The notes beneath the pieces were generated by a model. It was not told the origin of the DNA, did not search any database, and worked only from the letters and a program-made list of their open reading frames with translations. Both the position numbers and the translations under genes were made by a program. From Actinomycetes bacterium (lineage in GTDB: Bacteria; Actinomycetota; Acidimicrobiia; Acidimicrobiales; Ilumatobacteraceae), in NCBI GenBank assembly GCA_027491335.1, contig JAIXWJ010000062.1:1-33964 (forward strand): 33,964 nucleotides of DNA. The letters are read 5' to 3'. Shown one piece after another: positions 14,649 to 22,988 of this stretch (position 1 is its first letter; each line of letters opens with the position of its first letter).

Positions 14649-15722
14649 TCACGCGCCGTCGGCGAGATTCCGGTAGAGGTGTTCCAGTTCGCGCGCCGTT
14701 CGGTTCCAGTCGAATTCGGCTCGTTGGCGACGTCCGTTGTCGATCAGTCGGTTCCGCAGGTCGTCGTCGGTGAGGGCCGAGACGAGGGATTCGATCCAGG
14801 CGACGTGGTCGTTCGTCGGACACAACAATGCCGCGTTCCCGGCCACCTCGGGGATGGAGCCGACGTTGGACGCCACGATCGGGGTGTCGGTCGACATGGC
14901 CTCGAGAACGGGAAATCCGAAACCCTCGTCGAGCGAGGGGTACGCGATGACTTTCGCCCGGTGATACAGCCGACCCACGACCTCATCGTTCACCCGTCCG
15001 AGCAGGTGCACTCGTTCGCGAACGCGAGCGCTCGAGTTCTCCACGGCCGACCGCACGGCGATGGCATCGTCCCCATCGCCACCGGCGATCACCAGTCGAG
15101 CCGCGGGAACCTTGCCGATCACGTCCTTCATCAGTGAGACGAGGAAAGGGAGGTTCTTGCGCCGTTCGAGCGTTCCGATGGACAGGATCACCGGTCCGTC
15201 GTCGGGAAGCCCGTCGATCGATCCGGCGCGCGCGTCGACGAACGCTGGCGCTCCGAGATGAATGACCGTGATGGACGCATCGGGGAAGTGGGTTCGCAAA
15301 CGTTCGGCGGTGGCATGCGACGAGGCGTGAACGTGAGCACCGGTGTGGATGGCCCGACGCAACGCGTTCATCATCAAGCCAATGTCACGATGAACCGTGT
15401 CGGGATGCTCGAGGGCCCAGCAGTCGTACACCGTGACGAGTCGAGGCCGACGCGATGGGGGAACGACGTAGTTGGTTCCGTGCACCAACGCGACGTCGCC
15501 GAGATGTCGATCCGGTCGGGGGTGATCGAACCGTCCCCAGGACCGCAACGCCAGCGCGGCCGGATACGGCAGGCGGACCGTGTTCGGGCGAAGGTTGGCG
15601 CGGAAACTCAGCACGTAGGGAACGAGGTCGACGGTGGCGTGGGAGGCCATGGCCTCGACGGCGCGTCCGACGCCGGTGATGGGGCCGTGCAAAGGTCCGG
15701 TATCGAAGGCCACGCGCATCAT
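14649..15722 (-). CDS. GT4 family glycosyltransferase heading the cofD-cofE operon
   Basis: A 357-residue GT-B glycosyltransferase. N-terminal domain: FDTGPLHGPITGVGRAVEAM and ALVHGTNYVVPPS plus VTVYDCWALEHPDT. Donor domain: VILSIGTLERRKNLPFL, VIAYPSLDEGFGFPVLEAMS (the EX7E motif) and VGSIPEVAGNAALL. Its closest resemblance in this window is to the GT4 enzyme at 6567. It is the first gene of a minus-strand operon with cofD and cofE, which is notable because glycosyltransferases are not part of the known F420 pathway. The start is ATG 15722 (or the next ATG, 15719); the first is eight bases from a TAGCCT -10 box. Its substrate is unknown; GDP-mannose-derived sugars are possible. Confidence 0.9.
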   Translation of the reverse strand: MMRVAFDTGPLHGPITGVGRAVEAMASHATVDLVPYVLSFRANLRPNTVRLPYPAALALRSWGRFDHPRPDRHLGDVALVHGTNYVVPPSRRPRLVTVYDCWALEHPDTVHRDIGLMMNALRRAIHTGAHVHASSHATAERLRTHFPDASITVIHLGAPAFVDARAGSIDGLPDDGPVILSIGTLERRKNLPFLVSLMKDVIGKVPAARLVIAGGDGDDAIAVRSAVENSSARVRERVHLLGRVNDEVVGRLYHRAKVIAYPSLDEGFGFPVLEAMSTDTPIVASNVGSIPEVAGNAALLCPTNDHVAWIESLVSALTDDDLRNRLIDNGRRQRAEFDWNRTARELEHLYRNLADGA

Positions 15723-15730
15723 CAGGGGCG

Positions 15731-15736
15731 AGGCTA
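15731..15736 (-). promoter_or_regulatory. -10 box of the GT4-cofD-cofE operon (leaderless)
   Basis: Minus-strand TAGCCT ends eight bases before the ATG at 15722. Its expected -35 zone falls on the gmd -10 box of the opposite strand. Confidence 0.5.
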
Positions 15737-15748
15737 GGTCTCGCGCCG

Positions 15749-15754
15749 TAGGAT
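15749..15754 (+). promoter_or_regulatory. -10 box of gmd
   Basis: TAGGAT predicts transcription starting near 15761 and a leader of about 37 bases, which contains a GAGGAG ribosome-binding site (15787-15792) five bases before ATG 15798. Unlike its neighbours, gmd therefore appears to have a conventional leader. Confidence 0.45.
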
Positions 15755-15766
15755 GCGAGGGCTACT

Positions 15767-15780
15767 GGTCCGAACGGACC
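15767..15780. repeat. Short inverted repeat in the gmd leader
   Basis: GGTCCGAACGGACC is an inverted repeat with 6-base arms around AA, or a 5-bp stem with a GAAC loop in RNA. It lies between the predicted gmd transcription start and its ribosome-binding site, so it may be an operator or a small leader hairpin. Confidence 0.5.
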
Positions 15781-15797
15781 GAGTTCGAGGAGATCCC

Positions 15798-16796
15798 ATG
15801 CCCCGCGCGTTCATCACTGGAGTCACCGGCCAGGACGGCCAGCATCTGGCGGAATTCCTTCATGGCAAGGGATACCAGGTGTTCGGCATGGTCAAGGGCC
15901 AGAACAATCCCAAGGCCGACCTGTTGCGCGATCAGTTCCCGTACGTGGAGATCGTGCCCGGCGATCTGGCCGACCTTCCGTCGTTGGTGAAGGCCATGGA
16001 AGTGGCCCAGCCCGACGAGGTGTACAACCTGGCCGCCATCTCGTTCGTGGCCTTGTCATGGAATCAGGCCGAGCTGACCGCCAACCTCACCGGAACGGGC
16101 GTCCTTCGCATGCTCGAGGCCGTGCGCATGGTGGGTGGTGCCACGGACAACAAGATCCGCTTCTATCAAGCATCGTCGTCGGAGATGTTCGGCAAGGTGC
16201 GCGAGACTCCCCAGACCGAAAAGACCCCGTTCCATCCGCGTTCGCCCTATGGGTGCGCGAAAGTTTTCGGTCACGACATCACCGTCAATTACCGCGAGAG
16301 CTACGGCCTGTGGGCGTGCTCCGGCATTCTTTTCAATCACGAAGGGCCGCGTCGTGGCGTCGAGTTCGTCACCCGCAAGGTCACCAACGCGGCCGCGCGC
16401 ATCAAGCTCGGCCTGCAGGACGAACTGGTCATGGGCAACTTGGACGCCAAGCGCGACTGGGGTTACGCCGGCGACTACGTGAAGGCGATGTGGCTCATGC
16501 TCCAACAGGACGAGCCCGACGACTTCGTCATCGCCACCGGTGAGACCCACACCATCGAGGAGTTGGTGGAGCGCGCGTTCGCCGAAGTGGGCATCGACGA
16601 CTGGCAGAAGTACGTTCGCCAGGACCCCAAGTTCTTCCGCCCGGCCGAGGTGGACCTGTTGATCGGTGACGCCACCAAGGCTCGCACCAAACTCGGTTGG
16701 AAGCCCGAGGTGGATTTCCCGTCGCTGGTCAAGATGATGGTGAAAAACGACTTGGCGGTCGAGGCCGCGCGGGCCGGACTTCCGATCCCGTCCTGA
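15798..16796 (+). CDS. gmd: GDP-mannose 4,6-dehydratase
   Basis: A 332-residue extended SDR that converts GDP-D-mannose to GDP-4-keto-6-deoxy-D-mannose, the precursor of GDP-fucose, GDP-rhamnose and related sugars. It shows the NADP motif [27 protein letters not shown] with Ser and Glu of the active site, [13 protein letters not shown] with catalytic Tyr and Lys, and the family-specific [20 protein letters not shown] and [19 protein letters not shown] 15798 has a clear ribosome-binding site; reading further upstream would cross the leader. No GDP-fucose synthase or GDP-rhamnose reductase is next to it. It is divergent from the GT4-cofD-cofE operon and converges on the flippase gene with a 16-base gap. 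Confidence 0.95.
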   Translation: MPRAFITGVTGQDGQHLAEFLHGKGYQVFGMVKGQNNPKADLLRDQFPYVEIVPGDLADLPSLVKAMEVAQPDEVYNLAAISFVALSWNQAELTANLTGTGVLRMLEAVRMVGGATDNKIRFYQASSSEMFGKVRETPQTEKTPFHPRSPYGCAKVFGHDITVNYRESYGLWACSGILFNHEGPRRGVEFVTRKVTNAAARIKLGLQDELVMGNLDAKRDWGYAGDYVKAMWLMLQQDEPDDFVIATGETHTIEELVERAFAEVGIDDWQKYVRQDPKFFRPAEVDLLIGDATKARTKLGWKPEVDFPSLVKMMVKNDLAVEAARAGLPIPS

Positions 16797-16812
16797 CGGC
16801 GGTTCGCTCCGC

Positions 16813-18153
16813 TCAGGCTTCGAGCGGACGGTCCGACAGGGCCTCCAGCACCGAGCCCTCGTCGATGGTGGCGCCACGGGCCAGTAACTGGCGCAAGGAC
16901 CACACGAAGATCGCCAACGCCATCAGCGAACTGGCGACCAGTCCGATCTCCACGCGCAGATACAGATCGTCGGCCGAGATCCACGTGGCGATCAAGAACG
17001 TGATCATTCCGGCGAGCCATCCCACCGCCACCCGCGCGTGTCCGTGCAACGCGATCACCGCTTGGGCGGTGGCCAGGGCGACCATGTAGATCGCACTGCC
17101 GATGGCCAGCATGGTGAGCGTGCGTCGATCGAGCCCACCGTCATAGAGAAGGTCGAGGATCTGCGGGCCCACGGCGAACGAACCCCCGACACCGATGGCA
17201 CCCACTCCGAGCACCACGATCATCAGACGACGAAAGCCACCACGGAACTCCGTGAGATCACCGGCGGCGGCCAGTCGCGCCAAGCGTGGCAACAACGCCG
17301 CCTGTACCGCCTGAAAGAGAAACAGTGGGATTCGCGCCAACAAGACACCGTTGCCGAATCGGGTGACTTCATCGCGCTGGGAACTGTTGGCGAGCACGTC
17401 GACGGCGATGGGTCCGGCGTTCACGAGACCGGCGCCCATGATCGACCCGATGAGCAGCCAACCCAGGTTCGACGTGACTTCGTTCCACTCCGCGGGCGGG
17501 CCGTCGTCGGTGCGCAGTTGTCCGCGGGCTCCGACGATGAGCACGCCGGTCAAGGGAGCCAAGGCGACGAGCATCGCGTACGCACCCACGTCGTGCACGT
17601 CGAGCTGCCACAAGATGATGCATCCGACGATGCGCACGAATCCATCGGCGCCCATCACCATTCCGTACGCCGCGAACCGACCCTCTCCCGAGCAGATTCC
17701 CCGCGCCAAGTGGGCCGGGGCGTAGGAGACGAATGCCACGATGAGCGCCACGGTGACGAGGCCGTAACCCTCGAAAAATTCGCGCGTGGCCACTGGTCCG
17801 AGGGCCGCGACGGCCGTGGACACGAACACCGTGATCGCGACGCCGAGCGGAACGATGCGACGCACCACCGGGGTGCCGCCCAACGACAAAGCCCGGCGGT
17901 GGGCCAAGGCGCGGCCCATCTCTTGCTCGAGGGGCAAGAAGAAGCCCGGGGCCAACGCGAACGTGGCGAACCACAACGCGACGATGGGCTTGAAGTCGTC
18001 CTTGCCCAAGGCCTCCTGACCCACCTTGAAAAAGGCGTAGCTGGAGATGCCGGCGACGAGGAGTCCGATGCCCACCGCAATGGTGCCCTCGGGAAGGGGC
18101 ACGCGGGACGCGACGTCACTCGTCGCGGCGGGGGACTCGGGTTCGCCACTCAA
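16813..18153 (-). CDS. Polysaccharide flippase-like membrane protein (MATE/Wzx/MurJ type)
   Basis: About 446 residues with roughly 12 hydrophobic segments, for example AVGIGLLVAGISSYAFFKVG near the N terminus, GFFLPLEQEMGRALA after the second segment, and YMVALATAQAVIALHGHARVAVGWL near the C terminus. The EQEMGRAL region and overall plan fit the MOP flippase superfamily that moves lipid-linked saccharides to the outer leaflet. TTG 18153 is preferred because a TAGGGT box lies eight bases upstream; longer readings to GTG or ATG codons as far as 18507 run into the divergent gene. Its role is probably export of a glycan made by the neighbouring glycosyltransferases. The exact start is uncertain because TTG starts are rare, and the lipid substrate is unknown. 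Confidence 0.8.
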   Translation of the reverse strand: MSGEPESPAATSDVASRVPLPEGTIAVGIGLLVAGISSYAFFKVGQEALGKDDFKPIVALWFATFALAPGFFLPLEQEMGRALAHRRALSLGGTPVVRRIVPLGVAITVFVSTAVAALGPVATREFFEGYGLVTVALIVAFVSYAPAHLARGICSGEGRFAAYGMVMGADGFVRIVGCIILWQLDVHDVGAYAMLVALAPLTGVLIVGARGQLRTDDGPPAEWNEVTSNLGWLLIGSIMGAGLVNAGPIAVDVLANSSQRDEVTRFGNGVLLARIPLFLFQAVQAALLPRLARLAAAGDLTEFRGGFRRLMIVVLGVGAIGVGGSFAVGPQILDLLYDGGLDRRTLTMLAIGSAIYMVALATAQAVIALHGHARVAVGWLAGMITFLIATWISADDLYLRVEIGLVASSLMALAIFVWSLRQLLARGATIDEGSVLEALSDRPLEA

Positions 18154-18161
18154 GAACCCCA

Positions 18162-18167
18162 ACCCTA
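18162..18167 (-). promoter_or_regulatory. -10 box of the flippase gene (leaderless)
   Basis: Minus-strand TAGGGT is followed by eight bases and then TTG at 18153, the basis for the chosen start. Confidence 0.5.
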
Positions 18168-18252
18168 GCGATGGAGGTCGGGTCGCGGGGATGATGAATG
18201 CCCAGCACAGGGGGCCCTCGACCGGTCTCGGTGTGGGGCGAGGCAGGGGCTG

Positions 18253-18278
18253 GTGACGTCGGGTGAACCCGACGTCAC
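18253..18278. repeat. Perfect 26-bp palindrome between flippase and GT2 genes
   Basis: GTGACGTCGGGT and ACCCGACGTCAC flank the two bases GA: a perfect 12+2+12 inverted repeat. It begins at a GTG codon that would otherwise be taken as the start of the large glycosyltransferase gene. Its right arm covers the place expected for the -35 of the TAGCCT promoter at 18291. This is a strong operator candidate. A stem-loop in RNA is also possible, but no T run follows it, so a terminator is unlikely. Confidence 0.85.
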
Positions 18279-18290
18279 GGGGTCGACGGG

Positions 18291-18296
18291 TAGCCT
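18291..18296 (+). promoter_or_regulatory. -10 box of the large GT2 gene
   Basis: TAGCCT is ten bases before TTG 18307, an in-frame start of the large glycosyltransferase. This matches the other leaderless units and argues that the palindrome upstream is not coding. Confidence 0.45.
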
Positions 18297-18306
18297 TCGA
18301 CCCACC

Positions 18307-21300
18307 TTGGAGAACGAGTTGGAGCCTCATCCCTCCGACGACATCCGTGAGGACGCCGTCGCCACCGCCCCTGCCGCTCCCGGCGTGGTGGCGGCCCTCG
18401 TCGTGCATTCGCCCACCGAGCAACTGGGCGAGACCTTGGATTCCTTGTCCGCTCAGGACTACCCGAACCTCCAGGTGCTGGTTCTCCTGACCGGTTCGGA
18501 CGCCCACGAGCTGGCGATGGTGTCCGACATGGTGGAATCCCGATCACTGGCCGCCCACGTGCGCCATGTCGGGGCGAACCCGGGCTTCGCGACGGTGGCC
18601 AATTCGGTGTCGCGACTGGTTCAAGGCGACAGCGGTTTCTTCCTCTTCTTGCACGACGACGTGGCGCTCGACCCCGACGCGGTTCGTCTGATGGTGGAGG
18701 AGTTGTATCGATCCAACGCCGGATTGGTCGGCCCCAAGGTCGTGGAGTGGGACGATCCTCGTCGACTGCACATGGTCGGGTTCGATGCCGACCGATTCGG
18801 CGAACTCGACGGTGCGATCGAGGAGCACGAGATCGACCAGGAACAGCACGACGCGGTTCGCGACGTGTTCGTTCTCCCCACCGCGTGTTTGCTCGTGCGG
18901 GCGGACCTGTTCCGGGAGATGGGTGGCTTCGAAGAGTCGATCCAATTCCACGGTGAGGATCTCGATCTGTGTTGGCGCGCCCACGTGATGGGGGCCCGCG
19001 TCGTGGTCGCACCGGCCGCGCGAGTGCGCCACCGAGGGAACCTGCACCAACGTCGCGACGATCTGGCCCACGTGGAGATGGCCACCCGCCATCGGCTGTC
19101 CACGGTCGCGTCGCTCACCGGCGTGGCGCGATCGTTCACGACCATTCCGCTGTTGATCCTCGTCACCCTCGTGGAGGCGATCGTTTCGCTCGTCACCGGT
19201 CACGTTCGGCGAGCGATCATCGAGGTCCGGGCACTCGTGATGGCTCCTCGAGACACGATGTCGATTCTGCGTCGACGTCGTCGCGTGGCCGCCTTGCGCA
19301 GAATTCCCGATCGCGAGGTCGCCGATCTTCAGGTTCGCGGAAGCGTCCGTTGGCGCCGTCTGGTTCGTGGTCGTCATGTCGTGGGTGTCGCGCCGAGCGA
19401 CCGCAACGTCACGGGGGGCGTCACCGGGGACGACACGGTGTCGCGCGATCCCGTCACGATCGCGGTCTGGTTCATTTTGTGGGCACTGTTGCTCGCGGGT
19501 GCGCGAGAACTGATCACCGGGGGAATCGGTTCCGTTGGCGACTTGTTGCCCTGGGTGGAATCGCCTCGAGACGTCGCACATTCGTATCTGTCCGGCTGGT
19601 GGGGCAAGGATTTGGGCGCCACCACCGCGCAGCCCACGGGCAACGTCTTGATGTTTCTCGGCGGTCTACTGACTCTCGGTCATCCGGCGTTGGCGCAAAC
19701 CGTCGCGGTCGTGGGGCTCGTCGCGGCGGGCTGGCTCGGCGCTTCGCGCCTGTGCGCGGTGGCATCGGCTCCCCGTGCACGTCTGATCGGCACCATCGCC
19801 TATGTGGCGATCCCGCTCCCGTACGCCGCGGTGGCGGCCGGGCGCCTGCAAGCCCTCATCGCCTACGCCGTGCTTCCGTGGGCGTTGCATCTGATGAGAC
19901 TGTTCGGAGGACTCGGTCTTCCCCGTGGTGCCGAGGAATCCAGTCGTGCGGTGGGGGACGTCATCGATCACCCCGACACCGCCACGCGAGTCCGCATCGT
20001 GTCGTCGTTCGCTCTGCTGATGGGAGTCACCGCGGCCTTCGCGCCGTCGGTGATGTTGATGGTGTTGGTGTGCGCGGTGCTCTGGATCTTTGCGGCATTG
20101 CTCTCCGGAGGGTCGTTGCGAGCGGCCGGACTCGGAATCGCCGCGGTCCTGGTGTCGATGGTCGCCGCGGTCGTCGTGAATCTCCCGTGGATGACGCGCT
20201 ATCTCTCTTCCGACGGCTGGCGCGCGTTCATCGGTTCGCGAACCGGCACGGGAGTCGACTTCTGGCAGTTGCTTCGCTTCGGAATCGGTCCTTCGGCGCT
20301 CGGCGGTTTGATCATCCTTCTTTTCATTCCGGCGCTGGTGGCTCCGTTCGTCTCGCGCGGTTGGCGTTTCGTGTGGGCCATGCGCGCCGCGGTGCTCATC
20401 GCCGGGTCGTTGATGTTGGCCGTGCTCGGTCAGAGGGATTCGTTCCCCGTCGATCTGCCCGAACCCGGAGTTCTGTTGGCTCCGGCCGCGGTCGGCGTTG
20501 CTCTCGGTGTGTCGATGGTGTGGGTCGTCTTCGGAGCGGACGTTCGAGGAGCTCGATTCGGACTCCGCCAGCCCGTGGCGTTGTTGTCGTTGGCGTGCAT
20601 CCCGATCGGTCTCGTCCCGGCGTTGGCGGTGGCCACCGATGGACGCTGGCAGCAGCCCGAGGCCACGTTCTCCGAGCAGATGACTGCATTGTTGGCCTCC
20701 GATGAACTCGGTGGGTTCAGAGTGATGATCGTCGGTGACGAGCGCTTGGTGCCCGGTGCATCCCACGAGGTGTCCGACGGAATCACGTTCTCCGTCGTCG
20801 AGGGCGGCCGTCTCGACGCCGACGATCTGTGGACGCCCGCACCCGACGACATCGACCGGTACGTGCGACCCCTCGTCGAAGCGGTGGCATCGGGAAGCAC
20901 CGACCGCGTCGGACGACTCATGGCGCCGTTCGGAATTCGGTACGTGGTGATTCCGGTCGTCGATCGGGTCGTGTCCACGTCGGCGGATCCATTGCCTCTT
21001 CCCGATGGATTGGTCGATTCGTTCGGCGGTCAACTGGACTTCCGACGCAAGTTCGCGCCCGCCAGCATGGTGGTCTTCGAAAATCTTCAGGTGATCCCCA
21101 CCACCGCCGTGCTCACCGCCGCCGGTTCGCAGGCGGCTGGTTCGGGTGGTGACGAGGCTCTGGCCGTGGTCGACATGTCCGGCGCTTCGGCCACTCTGTC
21201 GCTCTCGTCCCCCTGGAAGCCCGCATCGGCATCGGTTCCGGCGGGCACCGTGCACGTCGGGGTTCCGCTGGATGGAAACTGGACGCTCGCGGTGGATGGT

Positions 21301-21549
21301 CGCGCGGTGGATCTCGGAGCGTCGTTCGGTTCGGTGATGTCGGCCACGGTCGATCAGCCCGGCATCGCCACGCTCACGCACGATCGACCGCTCTCGCGTT
21401 TGTTCTGGGTGTTCGTTCAAGTCGTGTTGTGGTCCGCTTTGTTGCTGGGTCGACGCCAGCCACGTTTCGTGCGTCGCCGCGTCGTCGCACGAAACACGGT
21501 CGTTGTCGCGGACACGTCGCCGGTGATCGATCTGGAGGCTCGACCGTGA
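18307..21549 (+). CDS. Very large GT2 glycosyltransferase fused to a multi-pass membrane region
   Basis: About 1,080 residues. Residues 20-265 form a GT2 (GT-A fold) domain: VVAALVVHSPTEQLGETLDSL, then FLFLHDDVALDPDA with the metal-binding Asp pair at about 117-118, LPTACLLVRADLFREMGGF, and FHGEDLDLCWRAH at about 215-227, as in rhamnosyl- and galactofuranosyltransferases of the WbbL type. A linker helix follows. From about residue 375 to 770 there are roughly ten membrane segments, then an external domain of about 270 residues and a final membrane helix ending in an Arg-rich tail. The start is TTG 18307 (with a -10 ten bases upstream) or GTG 18253, which would place a perfect palindrome inside the gene. 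GTG of the next gene overlaps its stop, so it is coupled to the DUF5719 protein. It probably builds or exports a surface glycan; donor unknown. Confidence 0.85.
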   Translation: MENELEPHPSDDIREDAVATAPAAPGVVAALVVHSPTEQLGETLDSLSAQDYPNLQVLVLLTGSDAHELAMVSDMVESRSLAAHVRHVGANPGFATVANSVSRLVQGDSGFFLFLHDDVALDPDAVRLMVEELYRSNAGLVGPKVVEWDDPRRLHMVGFDADRFGELDGAIEEHEIDQEQHDAVRDVFVLPTACLLVRADLFREMGGFEESIQFHGEDLDLCWRAHVMGARVVVAPAARVRHRGNLHQRRDDLAHVEMATRHRLSTVASLTGVARSFTTIPLLILVTLVEAIVSLVTGHVRRAIIEVRALVMAPRDTMSILRRRRRVAALRRIPDREVADLQVRGSVRWRRLVRGRHVVGVAPSDRNVTGGVTGDDTVSRDPVTIAVWFILWALLLAGARELITGGIGSVGDLLPWVESPRDVAHSYLSGWWGKDLGATTAQPTGNVLMFLGGLLTLGHPALAQTVAVVGLVAAGWLGASRLCAVASAPRARLIGTIAYVAIPLPYAAVAAGRLQALIAYAVLPWALHLMRLFGGLGLPRGAEESSRAVGDVIDHPDTATRVRIVSSFALLMGVTAAFAPSVMLMVLVCAVLWIFAALLSGGSLRAAGLGIAAVLVSMVAAVVVNLPWMTRYLSSDGWRAFIGSRTGTGVDFWQLLRFGIGPSALGGLIILLFIPALVAPFVSRGWRFVWAMRAAVLIAGSLMLAVLGQRDSFPVDLPEPGVLLAPAAVGVALGVSMVWVVFGADVRGARFGLRQPVALLSLACIPIGLVPALAVATDGRWQQPEATFSEQMTALLASDELGGFRVMIVGDERLVPGASHEVSDGITFSVVEGGRLDADDLWTPAPDDIDRYVRPLVEAVASGSTDRVGRLMAPFGIRYVVIPVVDRVVSTSADPLPLPDGLVDSFGGQLDFRRKFAPASMVVFENLQVIPTTAVLTAAGSQAAGSGGDEALAVVDMSGASATLSLSSPWKPASASVPAGTVHVGVPLDGNWTLAVDGRAVDLGASFGSVMSATVDQPGIATLTHDRPLSRLFWVFVQVVLWSALLLGRRQPRFVRRRVVARNTVVVADTSPVIDLEARP

Positions 21550-22988
21550 ACGCTCGTCGAACCACACCGGTCGTCATCGTCGCGATGGTGATCATGGCGT
21601 TCGTGTTGTCGAACGACGTGAGTTCGTCCGAGGTGCCGCCGACTTTTTCCGTCGCCGAAGTCACGGGAACGCCGGTCATTCCCGGCGACGACTCGGCGAT
21701 CACCACTTCGTGGTTCTGCGGAGGCACGTCCGCCGCCGGCGACAGTGGCAGCGGTTCGTATTCCGGTGAGATCGTGCTGTCGAATCCCACCGAAGTGGTG
21801 GTGCGCGGAAAGATCACGGCTCTCACCGCCGACGACGAGGCGGTGGAGTCGACGGTCGTCGTCGAAGCGCGCAGCCAAACCAGCATCGACGTGCGATCTC
21901 TCGTCGATTCGCCGTACGCCTCGACGGTGGTCGAGTTGGATTCCTCGTTCGTGGCGGTCGAGCAGCGAGCCATCCATCCGGCGGGCACGGCGGTCGCTCC
22001 GTGCGCGAACGCCACCTCTGACGCGTGGCATTTCGCCGATGGGTTCACGTTCGACGGTTCCGATTTCCGACTGATTCTCACCAACCCCTACCTCTCGGCG
22101 GCGATCGTGAACGTGTCCGTGGCCACCGAGGCGGGTCCCCGCACTCCTTCGAACCTGCAGGGGTACGTCGTGCCGGCGCGATCGATTCGCGTGGTGAACG
22201 TGGCCGAGGCCGGGTTCCGCGACGAAAAAGTTCTGGCGGTGTCCGTGGTGGCCGAGACCGGACGATTCGTCGCTGCCAAGGACCAGCACTACCTCGGCGG
22301 TGGCCGTCTTGGACATATCAACGCTCTTGGCGCACCGGCGCCTTCGAGCCAATGGTGGTTCGCCGACGGTGAGACGGGCGACGGGATCTCCGAGCGGTAC
22401 TCGATCTACAACCCGACCGACGAGGACGCTCAAGCATCGGTTCTGGTTCTCGGATTGGGCGAGGTGGAAGCCACCCTGCCTCCGGCGTCACTTTCGATTC
22501 CGGCCCACGAGGTGGTCACCTTCGACACGTCGACCATCGCGGGTCTGCCCGACGGTGTGCACGCCATGCTCGTCTCGAGCGAGACCGGTTCGGACATCGT
22601 GGTGGAGCGCGTGATCACCCGACCGGCGGCCGATTACGTGGCCACCACCGCGGTACTCGGTGTGATGGGCGGATACACCTCGCAACGGTGGCGTGTTCCC
22701 ACCAGCACCACCATCGCCATCGAGGACGTGCTGATCGTCTTGAACACCTCGGGAGAGGCCGGCACCTTCACGGTGTTCTCGGTGGGTCCCGGAGGCGAGG
22801 AGCCCATTCCGGGTCTCACCGATGTGGCCCTGGCTCCCAATGCCATCGTGTCGGTCGATCTGGTTGATCCATTGGCCTTCGGTCGTCCATTGGTGGTGGC
22901 CGGAGATCGTCCGTTGGTCGTCGAACGCCGACTGGAACGCACGCCCACGCTCCGCGGTCGCAGCGGTTCACTGGCGTTCCCGGAGTGA
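21546..22988 (+). CDS. DUF5719 family membrane-anchored extracellular protein
   Basis: A 480-residue protein with an N-terminal signal anchor (residues 7-21, TPVVIVAMVIMAFVLS) followed by an all-beta external region with internal similarity. WYFADG/WWFADG-type patches occur twice (DAWHFADGFTFDG and QWWFADGETGDG), each followed by a 'YNPTDEDA' or 'TNPYLSAAI' strand. These patterns fit the actinobacterial DUF5719 family, which commonly sits directly after a large GT2 gene. Function unknown; the location suggests a partner of the glycosyltransferase at the cell surface. GTG 21546 overlaps the upstream stop (GTGA). The thioredoxin gene overlaps its own stop by four bases, so the three form a tightly coupled operon. 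Confidence 0.85.
   Translation: MNARRTTPVVIVAMVIMAFVLSNDVSSSEVPPTFSVAEVTGTPVIPGDDSAITTSWFCGGTSAAGDSGSGSYSGEIVLSNPTEVVVRGKITALTADDEAVESTVVVEARSQTSIDVRSLVDSPYASTVVELDSSFVAVEQRAIHPAGTAVAPCANATSDAWHFADGFTFDGSDFRLILTNPYLSAAIVNVSVATEAGPRTPSNLQGYVVPARSIRVVNVAEAGFRDEKVLAVSVVAETGRFVAAKDQHYLGGGRLGHINALGAPAPSSQWWFADGETGDGISERYSIYNPTDEDAQASVLVLGLGEVEATLPPASLSIPAHEVVTFDTSTIAGLPDGVHAMLVSSETGSDIVVERVITRPAADYVATTAVLGVMGGYTSQRWRVPTSTTIAIEDVLIVLNTSGEAGTFTVFSVGPGGEEPIPGLTDVALAPNAIVSVDLVDPLAFGRPLVVAGDRPLVVERRLERTPTLRGRSGSLAFPE

Noticed and set aside
16806..16830. Terminator between gmd and the flippase gene
   Set aside because: TCCGCT and AGCGGA give only a 6-bp stem with a nine-base loop, overlap the flippase stop and have no T run on either strand.
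17038..18168. Plus-strand 376-residue frame opposite the flippase
   Set aside because: Charged, low-complexity translation; the minus strand has a coherent multi-pass membrane protein.
19666..21567. 633-residue minus-strand frame opposite the GT2 gene
   Set aside because: Very rich in Arg, His, Gly and Gln, no recognisable domain, and lies opposite the membrane region of the GT2 protein.
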